A DNA stretch of 64,000 nucleotides from Cellulosimicrobium arenosum. Lineage in GTDB: Bacteria; Actinomycetota; Actinomycetes; Actinomycetales; Cellulomonadaceae. A program made the position numbers and the translations under genes. Positions 57,182-64,000 of this stretch are shown here, piece after piece; position 1 is the first letter of the stretch; the number at the start of each line of letters is the position of its first letter. The DNA is taken from the NCBI RefSeq assembly GCF_014837295.1, contig NZ_JACYHB010000005.1:186001-250000 (forward strand), read 5' to 3'. The notes beneath the pieces were generated by a model. It did not search any database. It worked only from the letters and a program-made list of their open reading frames with translations, and was not told the origin of the DNA.

Positions 57182-58858
57182 TCAGCGCGTCGACAGCACG
57201 CCGTCGTCGTCGAGGGAGACGACCACGCGACGCTCCCACGCGGGGTCGCGGACCGGGAAGTCGGTGCGGAAGTGGCCCCCACGGCTCTCGGTCCGCTCGG
57301 TGGCTGCGGCGGTCAGGACCGTCGCCACCTGGTGGATGCTGGTCGTCTCCCACTCCGCGGCCTGCGGCTGCGCGACGACGTCGCTGGCCTCGTGCGCGTC
57401 GGTGCGGGTCGCCGCCAGACGACGGGTCGCGCGGGCCAGGCCCTCGGCGTCGCGGATCACCCCCGGCCCCTCGGACGCGATCGACTGCACGCGGGACCGG
57501 GCGGCGGCGGCCACGAGCGCGGACCTCCCCGCCCGGTCGACGGGTTCACCGACGACGAGGTCGCCGGCCGCCACGCGCTCGGTGATCTCGCGCGCCGCGC
57601 GGTGCGCGAACACGAGGCCCTCCAGCAGGGAGTTCGACGCGAGCCGGTTCGCGCCGTGCACGCCCGTGCAGGCCACCTCTCCGACCGCGTACAGGCCGTC
57701 GAGCGACGACCGCCCGTGCAGGTCGGTCACCACGCCGCCCGAGTGGTAGTGCTGGGCCGGTGCGACGGGCACGGGCTCCTCGGTCCAGTCGATCCCCGCG
57801 GTGGCCAGGCGCTCCGTGATGGTCGGGAACCGTCGGCGCAGGAAGTCCGCGCCGAGGTGACGCGCGTCCAGCAGCACGTTCTCGGCTCCTGTCGCCGCCA
57901 TCTGCCGCACGATCGCGTGCGCGACGACGTCGCGCGGGGCGAGCTCGGCCATCGCGTGCTGCGCGGGCATGAACCGGTAGCCGTCCGTGTCGAGCAGGAC
58001 CGCGCCCTCGCCGCGCACCGCCTCCGAGATCAGCGGGAGCTGGCCCTTTGCGCCGCCACCCAGCCACAGCACCGTGGGGTGGAACTGGACGAACTCCAGG
58101 TCGCCGAGCGCTGCACCCGCGCGCAGGGCGGCCGCGATCCCGTCGCCGGTCGCCTGCGGGGGGTTCGTGGTCGAGCGGAAGACCTGACCCACGCCCCCGG
58201 TCGCGAGCACGACCGCGCGCCCGAGCGCCGCCCCGACGCCGTCGCGCGTGCCCTCACCGCGCACGTGCAGCGTGACGCCGCACGCGCGAGGGGCGCCGCG
58301 GGCGCCGTCCGTGGTGAGGACGTCGAGCACGAGCGCGTTCTCGATCACCTCGATGCCCGGGTCGTCCCGCACGGCCTCGAGCTGCGCGACCAGCGCGCGC
58401 GAGATCTCCGCCCCGGTCGCGTCGCCGCCTGCGTGCACGATCCTGTCGGCGTGGTGCCCGCCCTCGCGCGTGAGCGCGATGTCGCCGTTCGCGGCGAGGT
58501 CGAAGTGGGCGCCACGCGAGACCAGCTCGTGCACGCGCGCGGGCCCCTCGGTCACGAGGACCTCGACCGCCGTGGGGTCGCACACGCCGCCGCCCGCGAC
58601 GAGCGTGTCCGCGAGGTGCGCGGCGGGCGAGTCCTCCGGGTCGAGCGCGGCCGCGATGCCGCCCTGCGCCCAGACGGTGGAGCCCGACGAGAGCTCGCCC
58701 TTGGTGACGAGCAGCACGCGCGGTACGCGGGTGCGCAGCTCGAGCGCCGCGGTCAGTCCCGCGATCCCGGTCCCCACGACGACGACGTCGGCGGTCGCCG
58801 TCCAGCCCGCAGCAGGGGCGGCGAGGCGACGCGCGAGCCTCGGGCCGGTCGTGCTCAC
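57182..58858 (-). CDS. nadB: L-aspartate oxidase
   Basis: FAD enzyme oxidising aspartate to iminoaspartate, the first step toward quinolinate. FAD motif [17 protein letters not shown]; the [13 protein letters not shown] and [17 protein letters not shown] segments and the active-site region [17 protein letters not shown] are typical. 558 residues. The GTG overlaps the panD stop (GTGA). The partner gene nadA is not in this cluster. Confidence 0.96.
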   Translation of the reverse strand: MSTTGPRLARRLAAPAAGWTATADVVVVGTGIAGLTAALELRTRVPRVLLVTKGELSSGSTVWAQGGIAAALDPEDSPAAHLADTLVAGGGVCDPTAVEVLVTEGPARVHELVSRGAHFDLAANGDIALTREGGHHADRIVHAGGDATGAEISRALVAQLEAVRDDPGIEVIENALVLDVLTTDGARGAPRACGVTLHVRGEGTRDGVGAALGRAVVLATGGVGQVFRSTTNPPQATGDGIAAALRAGAALGDLEFVQFHPTVLWLGGGAKGQLPLISEAVRGEGAVLLDTDGYRFMPAQHAMAELAPRDVVAHAIVRQMAATGAENVLLDARHLGADFLRRRFPTITERLATAGIDWTEEPVPVAPAQHYHSGGVVTDLHGRSSLDGLYAVGEVACTGVHGANRLASNSLLEGLVFAHRAAREITERVAAGDLVVGEPVDRAGRSALVAAAARSRVQSIASEGPGVIRDAEGLARATRRLAATRTDAHEASDVVAQPQAAEWETTSIHQVATVLTAAATERTESRGGHFRTDFPVRDPAWERRVVVSLDDDGVLSTR

Positions 58859-59358
58859 CCGACGTGCGCCGCGGGCTCGCGGCGCTCGTCGCGGAAGGCT
58901 GCGAACGGGATCCCGCTCGCCTCCAGCCCGTGGCCCTCGGGTGCCAGCCCGGGTTCGTCGGACAGCTCGACGACGCGGTTCTGCTCGTCCACGAAGACGA
59001 CGTTCGGCAGGTAGGACCGCGCGTCGGCGTCGGACAGCATGCCGTAGGCGATGAGGATGACGACGTCCCCGGGGTTCACCAGGTGGGCCGCGGCGCCGTT
59101 GATGCACACCTGCCCGGCCCCGCGCTCGCCCGGGATGACGTACGTCGACAGGCGGGCTCCGTTGGTCACGTCGACGACGTCGACCTGCTGACCGGGGTAG
59201 AGGTCGGCGGCGTCGAGAAGGTCCGCGTCGACGGTGATGGAACCGACGTAGTGCAGGTCGGCCTGCGTCACGGTCGCCCGGTGGATCTTGCCGATCATCA
59301 TGGGGCGCTGCAACGAGGCGGGCCGACGCGGCGCATCGGCCGTGCTGTGCACGTTCAC
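58855..59358 (-). CDS. panD: Aspartate 1-decarboxylase (pyruvoyl-type)
   Basis: Makes beta-alanine for pantothenate. Self-cleavage at Gly39-Ser40 ([10 protein letters not shown]) yields the pyruvoyl group. 167 residues. The GTG at 59358 is supported by a strong AGGAGG ribosome-binding site 6 nt upstream, which gives a 19-residue N-terminal extension before the usual [16 protein letters not shown] start. The GTG overlaps the panC stop, and its own stop overlaps nadB. Confidence 0.95.
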   Translation of the reverse strand: MNVHSTADAPRRPASLQRPMMIGKIHRATVTQADLHYVGSITVDADLLDAADLYPGQQVDVVDVTNGARLSTYVIPGERGAGQVCINGAAAHLVNPGDVVILIAYGMLSDADARSYLPNVVFVDEQNRVVELSDEPGLAPEGHGLEASGIPFAAFRDERREPAAHVG

Positions 59359-60404
59359 GCTGTACCTCCTGGTGCCGTCGCGGTCCCTCCCGCCCGGGTC
59401 GCGGGCGCGAGCTGCACGGTCACGTTGTCGATCAGTCGGGTGGTGCCCACGCGCGCGGCCACGAGGAGGAGGCCCGGACCGACGGCGCCGGGCGCCAGGT
59501 CCACCACGGTAGCCGGATCGACGAGCACCAGGTAATCGACGTCAACGTCGCGCGCCCCCTCGAGGATTCCCCGCGCGGCCGCGAGGACGCCGTCCGCCCC
59601 CGCACCCGCGAGCGCCGCGTCGGCGCCGGCGCTCAGGCCGCGGTGCAGCGCGAGCGCCTGCTCGCGCTCCGCGGGCGTCAGGTACGCGTTGCGCGAGGAG
59701 CGCGCCAGCCCGTCCTGCTCGCGGACGGTCGGCACGGCGACGATCTCGACCGGCACGTCGAGGTCGGCCACCATGCGCCGGACCGCGAGGAGCTGCTGGG
59801 CGTCCTTCGCGCCGAACACCGCGGCGTCGGGGGCGGTGAGGTGCACGAGCTTGAGGACGACGGTGAGGACGCCGTCGAAGTGCCCGGGCCGCGACGCGCC
59901 CTCGAGCACCGTGCCGGTCCGCCCGGACGTGACCCGCACGATCGGTCCCTCGCCGGCCGGGTCGCGTCCCAGGTCCGGATACATCTCCTCGGTGCTCGGG
60001 GCGAAGACCAGGTCGACGCGCGCGTCGGCACCTCCCACGGAGAGCAGCGCGAGATCCCCCTCGAGGTCGCGCGGGTACCTCGCAAGGTCCTCGCCCGGTC
60101 CGAACTGCAGCGGGTTGACGAAGATCGTCACCACGACCTGGCCGTCCTCGCCCGCCTCCGTCCGCGCGCGGCGCACGAGCTCGAGGTGCCCGGCGTGCAG
60201 AGCGCCCATGGTCATCACGACGACGCGCCGGGTCCTGCGGGTCGCGCCCAACGCCGCCCGCAGCTGGTCCCGCGTCGTGACGACGCGCGGTTCGTCGGGC
60301 CGTCCGGACCCGCTCGCGTGGTCAGTGCTGGGCGTGCTGGCCGTGCTGGCCGTGCTGGCCGTGCTGGCCGTGCTGGCCGTGCTGTCCGTGCTGTCCGTGC
60401 TCAT
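59355..60404 (-). CDS. panC: Pantothenate synthetase
   Basis: ATP-dependent ligase joining pantoate and beta-alanine. HIGH-type motif [35 protein letters not shown]; and [12 protein letters not shown] are complete. The ATG at 60404 overlaps the upstream stop (ATGA), so this start is likely although it gives an unusual 40-residue N-terminus. That part holds a Ser-Thr-Ala/Asp tripeptide array encoded by a 9-bp tandem repeat. 349 residues in total. Confidence 0.94.
   Translation of the reverse strand: MSTDSTDSTASTASTASTASTASTPSTDHASGSGRPDEPRVVTTRDQLRAALGATRRTRRVVVMTMGALHAGHLELVRRARTEAGEDGQVVVTIFVNPLQFGPGEDLARYPRDLEGDLALLSVGGADARVDLVFAPSTEEMYPDLGRDPAGEGPIVRVTSGRTGTVLEGASRPGHFDGVLTVVLKLVHLTAPDAAVFGAKDAQQLLAVRRMVADLDVPVEIVAVPTVREQDGLARSSRNAYLTPAEREQALALHRGLSAGADAALAGAGADGVLAAARGILEGARDVDVDYLVLVDPATVVDLAPGAVGPGLLLVAARVGTTRLIDNVTVQLAPATRAGGTATAPGGTA
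60324..60402. repeat. 9-bp tandem repeat in the 5' end of panC
   Basis: About nine copies of a 9-bp unit (CGTGCTGGC and variants with TCC) run without interruption. On the coding strand they give repeated Ser-Thr-Ala and Ser-Thr-Asp triplets. As the unit is a multiple of three, copy-number change would leave the reading frame intact. Confidence 0.92.
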
Positions 60405-61366
60405 GCCGTGCCGCCCTCCTCGTCGCGCGCGTCGAGCGCCGCGCGGACACGGCGCTCGGCGACCTCGTCGATCCGCCCGGCCGAGCGGGCGCGACGCGCG
60501 GCCCCGCGCGCGAGGGAGCGGTACGACGGCGGGGTGTCCGCCGCGTCGGCGTCCGTGGCCGCGAGCGCTCCCAGCGCCGTCAGGTGCTCGACGACGGTCC
60601 CGACGTCGCCCCGGGAGACCGGCCCGGTGAGCGCGCTGATCGCGCCGGGGCCGCCCTCGGCGCCCTTGTCCGCCGCACGCGTCGCTCCGTCGAGGGCGGC
60701 ACCGAGCAACGGGGCGAGGACGCGACCCGGTCGCTCGACGCCCGCCGCCTCGAGCGCCTGCGCCGCCTGCGCGACGAGCACGACGAGGTGGTTCGCGCCG
60801 TGCGCGAGCGCCGCGTGGTAGAGCCCGCGCGACTCCTCCGCGACCACGACGGGCTCTCCGCCCACCTCGACGACCAGAGCCTGACCGATCGGCAGGACCG
60901 GCGCCGGGCCCGTCACCGCGAACGTGGTCCCCTCGAGCCGGGACAGGTCGAGCGACGTCCCCGTGAAGGTCATCGCCGGGTGGATCGCGAGCGGTATGGC
61001 CCCGGCCGCGCGGGCCGGGTCGAGGACCCCCGCCCCGTACCGGCCCGAGGTGTGCACGACGATCTGGCCAGGCTGCCACGCCCCGACGTCGGCGAGCCCG
61101 CGGACCAGGCCGGGCAGCACGTCGTCGGGCACGGCGAGGAGCGCGAGCTCGGAGCGCTCCACCACGTCCGGCACCTCGAGCACCGGGACGCCCGGCAGCA
61201 GCGCGGCGGCGCGATCGCGCGACGCCTCCGAGATGCCGCTCGCGCCCACCACGGCGTGACCCGTGGCGCGCAGCGCGCTCCCGAGGACCGCGCCGACCCG
61301 GCCGGACCCCACGACGCCCACCCCGAGTCGTCCCGGGCGGGTGCCCGGGCCCCCTGCGGCCGTCAC
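60401..61366 (-). CDS. DUF2520 / Rossmann-like NAD(P)-binding protein
   Basis: A 321-residue protein of a family often adjacent to panC. N-terminal Rossmann motif [24 protein letters not shown]; the middle part ([13 protein letters not shown] and [10 protein letters not shown]) and a helical C-terminal domain match 6-phosphogluconate-dehydrogenase-like oxidoreductases. A ketopantoate reductase-like role is attractive because pantothenate genes follow, but this is inference. GTG overlaps the upstream stop; its own stop overlaps panC. Confidence 0.88.
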   Translation of the reverse strand: MTAAGGPGTRPGRLGVGVVGSGRVGAVLGSALRATGHAVVGASGISEASRDRAAALLPGVPVLEVPDVVERSELALLAVPDDVLPGLVRGLADVGAWQPGQIVVHTSGRYGAGVLDPARAAGAIPLAIHPAMTFTGTSLDLSRLEGTTFAVTGPAPVLPIGQALVVEVGGEPVVVAEESRGLYHAALAHGANHLVVLVAQAAQALEAAGVERPGRVLAPLLGAALDGATRAADKGAEGGPGAISALTGPVSRGDVGTVVEHLTALGALAATDADAADTPPSYRSLARGAARRARSAGRIDEVAERRVRAALDARDEEGGTA

Positions 61367-62892
61367 GTCGCGTCCTCGACGACCGGTACGCCGCGCGGAA
61401 CCTCGTCGCGCCGCATCCACAGCTCGGGACCTGCGTGGGCGCGGGCGTCGTGGGCCCGCGCGGCCTGCGTGGCGAGGAGGTCTGCGACGACGGCGTCGTC
61501 CAGGTGGGCGGCCTTCGGCGTGACGGGTCCCGGGGTCGAGTGGACCGCGAAGGTCGCGACCCGGAGCCGACGCTGGAGCGGGCCCTGCTCGAGACCGAGC
61601 GACTGCGTGCGCTCGTGGGGGACGACGACGAGCGTCCGGTACAGGCGACCGCTGCGCAGGAGCAGCGCGCGCGGGCTCACGACGAACCCGTTGCGCCGCC
61701 ACGCGAGCGGGTCGAGGACCCGCACCCGGCGCGGGCTGGTGACGAAGTGCGCGCCCTCGCCGGCACCGGACAGCGCCTCGTCGAGGACCGCACGTGCGTC
61801 CGGGACACCGAGGTCCGGCAGGACGAGCCAGAGCGCGGCGAGCGCCTCGTCGCGCGTGCCGACGGGCAGCAGCACGCTCGTCGACTCGGCCCCGCTCGAC
61901 AGGCCGTATCCGGCGACGTTGACGTCGACGCGCCACCAGCCGGCGCGCCGCCAGAACGGGCTCTGGCGCAGCCGCACCGCCTGCACGCGTCCGGGCGGGA
62001 TCGTCTGGGACCGGGTCTCGAGCAGACCGTGACGCAACCGGATGCCGTCGGGAGAGATGGCCGACCGGAACCCGTACGAGCTCGCGAACCGCTGGAACAG
62101 GAAGCCGCCGAACCCGAGGACCGCGGGCAGCGCGCTGAACAGCACGCCGACCTGGCGGGTCCCGATGATGACGCCGGCGATGGCGAGGACACCCAGCACG
62201 AGCCCGACGGTCGCCCCCGACAGCACGAGCGACCCGATCAGCCGGCCCGGCAGCACCTGGGTGACCGGCTGTTCCGGAGCCTCCACCGCGACACCGAGAT
62301 CTGTCGCGACCCGCCGGTCCGCCGTGTCGGTCCCGACGGGCGACGCGTCGCCGGGCTCGACCTGCTCGGCGTCCGCGACGCCGGCCGCACCCCGGGCCGC
62401 GTTCTTCAGGCCCGCGGCCCGGGCGAGCAGCTCGGCGCGCAGCGAGGCGGCCTCGGACTCCTTGAGGAAGCCCAGCTTCACCCCGGAGTCCGCGCCGCCG
62501 GCCACCTCGAGCCGCAGCTCGGCGAGGCCGAAGAAGCGGGCGAGCAGCGGCTGGACGACGTCCACGGCCTGCAGCCGGTCGAGGCGGGCGCGACGCTGCT
62601 GGCGGAACAGCACACCCGAGCGCAGGTGCACCGTCTCGTCGTCGATCGCATAGGTCGTCATGCGCCATGCGAGCGCCGAGAAGCCCAGACCGACGAGGCC
62701 CACCGCCAGGATGCCGAGGAGGATCTGCCACCAGCGGTCCCCCTCGAGCAGGTTCTGTCCCGCGGGCAGACCGTCGAGCGTGCGCTGGCCCACGACCACC
62801 AGCAGGACCGCGATCACGGTCCAGCCGCGCACCAGCGGGGTCACCGGGTGGACGCGCCGCCACTCGAGGGTCGCGTCGTCGGCGTCGCTCAC
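61363..62892 (-). CDS. Membrane protein with bacterial PH (DUF304/YdbT-like) domains
   Basis: A 509-residue protein with hydrophobic pairs near 22-36 and 52-75, a PH domain ([35 protein letters not shown]), a spacer, another hydrophobic pair near 225-275 and two further bPH repeats ([24 protein letters not shown] and [24 protein letters not shown]). Similar to YdbT proteins, whose function is unsettled. Overlaps both neighbours by 4 nt. Confidence 0.88.
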   Translation of the reverse strand: MSDADDATLEWRRVHPVTPLVRGWTVIAVLLVVVGQRTLDGLPAGQNLLEGDRWWQILLGILAVGLVGLGFSALAWRMTTYAIDDETVHLRSGVLFRQQRRARLDRLQAVDVVQPLLARFFGLAELRLEVAGGADSGVKLGFLKESEAASLRAELLARAAGLKNAARGAAGVADAEQVEPGDASPVGTDTADRRVATDLGVAVEAPEQPVTQVLPGRLIGSLVLSGATVGLVLGVLAIAGVIIGTRQVGVLFSALPAVLGFGGFLFQRFASSYGFRSAISPDGIRLRHGLLETRSQTIPPGRVQAVRLRQSPFWRRAGWWRVDVNVAGYGLSSGAESTSVLLPVGTRDEALAALWLVLPDLGVPDARAVLDEALSGAGEGAHFVTSPRRVRVLDPLAWRRNGFVVSPRALLLRSGRLYRTLVVVPHERTQSLGLEQGPLQRRLRVATFAVHSTPGPVTPKAAHLDDAVVADLLATQAARAHDARAHAGPELWMRRDEVPRGVPVVEDAT

Positions 62893-63404
62893 AGGCCCGC
62901 CAGCCGTGCCTCGCCGCGCGACGCGAGCCGGTCGCGCAGCCGTTCGGCCTCGGCCGGCTCGAGCCCGTCGATCGTCGCGTCGGTCGAGGCCGACGCCGTG
63001 TGCAGCTGGATCTGCGCGATGCGCATCCGGCGCGCCAGCGGCCCGGCCTGGACGTCGACGTACTGCATCCGCCCGTAGGGCACGACGACCAGGGTCCGGA
63101 ACAGGATCCCCTTGCGGATGAGGAGGTCGTCGTCGCGCTCGGCGTACCCGATCGCGCGGACCTGTCGCGGCACGACGACCGCGGTCCAGACGGCGTCGAT
63201 CACGACGAGAGCGACCAGGACCCACGGCCACCAGTGGTCGACGACCACGAGCAGGACTCCCGCCACGACGACGACGACGGCCAGGGCGATGCCCGCCGAC
63301 AGCAGTCGCGCCGTCGCGAGCCGTGGGGACACGCGCGACCAGACGATCCCTGCCGGGTCGAAGGGTCCCGAGGGCATGGCGGACGACGCCGGGTGCTCGC
63401 TCAT
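62889..63404 (-). CDS. Bacterial PH domain (YdbS-like) membrane protein
   Basis: A 171-residue protein with two adjacent transmembrane helices (about 33-75) and one bPH_2 domain (LLIRKGILFRTLVVVPYGRMQYVDVQAGPLARRM). It pairs with the three-PH-domain protein encoded just downstream, as YdbS pairs with YdbT. ATG lies 6 nt after AACAAT, so a leaderless start is possible within the operon. Confidence 0.88.
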   Translation of the reverse strand: MSEHPASSAMPSGPFDPAGIVWSRVSPRLATARLLSAGIALAVVVVVAGVLLVVVDHWWPWVLVALVVIDAVWTAVVVPRQVRAIGYAERDDDLLIRKGILFRTLVVVPYGRMQYVDVQAGPLARRMRIAQIQLHTASASTDATIDGLEPAEAERLRDRLASRGEARLAGL

Positions 63405-63420
63405 GGCCCGATTGTTCCAT

Positions 63421-63936
63421 TCATGCCGGGGTGCCCGCCTCGGGGGACCCTGGTTCCTCTCCGCCGCGGGCGCCGTCCCGGGTCCGCCCACCCTCCCCGT
63501 CGCTCGGCGGGAGCTGACAGAAGCGTTCCGCGACCAGCCCGGCGACGCTGAGCACGACCGCGCACAGGACGGCGATGCCCGCCGCCACCGCACGGTCACG
63601 ACGGGGCTCGATCGCGAGATCGGGCAGGACGACGAGCACCTGGGCCCCGTACCACCCGACGAGCAGCGCGCCCGTCAGCGAGGCGGCCTTGGCCAGCACG
63701 AACGTCCGTGCCGCCCGGATCGCGTCGAGCGAGGGCCGTTTGCCCTGCTGGTACGAGCGCACCGTCCAGCCGGACCAGAGCACGACGCCGGCGAGCGCCA
63801 GGAGCGCGACGTCCACGATCCACGGGACCTGCGGCAGGTGGACGCCTCGTCCCTCGAGGCCGCGGACGACGAGCCACGCCGCTGTCGCGGTCGCGACGAC
63901 GACGAGCAGCAGGTTCCAGCCGGACGTCCTTCTCAT
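63421..63936 (-). CDS. DUF3180 membrane protein
   Basis: 171-residue actinobacterial membrane protein with four predicted helices (WNLLLVVVATATAAWLV, VDVALLALAGVVLWSGW, LTGALLVGWYGAQVLVVL, AVAAGIAVLCAVVLSVAGLVA) and a hydrophilic C-terminal tail. The loop YQQGKRPSLDAIRAARTFVLAKA is the family signature. Function unknown. The ATG shares a base with the preceding stop codon. Confidence 0.88.
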   Translation of the reverse strand: MRRTSGWNLLLVVVATATAAWLVVRGLEGRGVHLPQVPWIVDVALLALAGVVLWSGWTVRSYQQGKRPSLDAIRAARTFVLAKAASLTGALLVGWYGAQVLVVLPDLAIEPRRDRAVAAGIAVLCAVVLSVAGLVAERFCQLPPSDGEGGRTRDGARGGEEPGSPEAGTPA

Positions 63937-64000
63937 CAGCGTTGCTGGTCACCCGGGTGGGAGGACACCGGGTCGAAGACGGGGCGCGACACGGTCTGGG
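63936..64000 (-). CDS. folK: 3' end of the upstream gene, probably folK (partial)
   Basis: The open frame reading QTVSRPVFDPVSSHPGDQQR ends at a TGA that shares its last base with the DUF3180 start codon. Only 21 codons are inside the window, so no motif can be seen. In related genomes folK (pyrophosphokinase of folate synthesis) precedes DUF3180; the name rests on that order alone. Confidence 0.45.
   Translation of the reverse strand, partial: QTVSRPVFDPVSSHPGDQQR

Overview
The window is one continuous stretch of very GC-rich chromosome from a high-GC Gram-positive bacterium. The markers are actinobacterial: MshA (mycothiol), Lsr2, CarD, a SenX3/RegX3-type two-component pair with PhoU, DUF3263, DUF3180 and DUF4032 proteins, and many GTG starts. 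A secreted mannan-degrading GH92-GH76 enzyme and a GH15-like enzyme suggest a saprophytic Micrococcales member of the Cellulomonas/Cellulosimicrobium/Promicromonosporaceae type. That placement is an inference from gene content; no 16S gene is present. About sixty protein genes and one tRNA gene are supported. No IS element, prophage, CRISPR array or rRNA gene was seen.

Layout. 1-471: homopolymeric G/C sequence (probable contig-end artefact) followed by a palindromic repeat element. 472-8.8 kb (minus strand): urea and nickel utilisation, with urtA, a decayed GNAT gene between two related hairpins, a nickel/cobalt ECF component (cbiM/nikMN type) and the urease operon ureABC-F-G-D. 8.9-16.1 kb: groEL with CIRCE and promoter, a secreted GH15-like enzyme, an FAD oxidoreductase, cspA, a LytR-C protein, a DUF3263 protein and ung. 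16.2-24.7 kb: a divergent HxlR regulator/NAD(P)-binding protein pair, an SGNH hydrolase, a 2063-residue GH92-GH76 mannosidase/mannanase and tRNA-Thr(UGU). 24.8-33.5 kb: a DsbA-like protein, a membrane protein, a membrane-anchored Ser/Thr kinase, otsAB (trehalose), an MsiK-type sugar-ABC ATPase and a DUF4032 kinase-like protein. 33.5-42.9 kb: rlmB, cysS, a fold-III PLP enzyme divergent from an aldonolactone oxidase, a TetR regulator, ispDF, carD and lipoproteins. 42.9-50 kb: the phosphate module pstSCAB, senX3-regX3 and phoU, with two PHO-box-like repeats. 50-64 kb: gpmA, a deazaflavin-dependent nitroreductase-family protein, mshA, a lactonase-like protein, lsr2, lysS and the tightly overlapping chain folK'-DUF3180-PH-PH-DUF2520-panC-panD-nadB-nadC.

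Three patterns cross the window. (1) At least 17 genes have a -10-like hexamer exactly 6-7 nt before the start codon, usually GTG, which is the signature of leaderless transcription; several gene starts were chosen on this basis. (2) A short repeat element occurs at least twice (335-412, 32063-32166), with a degenerate third copy. It keeps the loop GAGGAACGA while its stems change by compensatory substitutions, so it behaves like a structured element. (3) The urea genes carry candidate regulatory DNA: a 9+9 palindrome before ureA, a related GTATAC site before urtA, and helically phased GTGAC repeats before urtA.

The genes form several working units: urea uptake, urea hydrolysis and nickel supply; fungal or yeast mannan breakdown with sugar uptake and trehalose synthesis; and phosphate sensing and uptake. 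The last unit is CoA and NAD precursor synthesis. No system that is clearly new was identified. The repeat family with covarying stems is the strongest candidate for an undescribed element.
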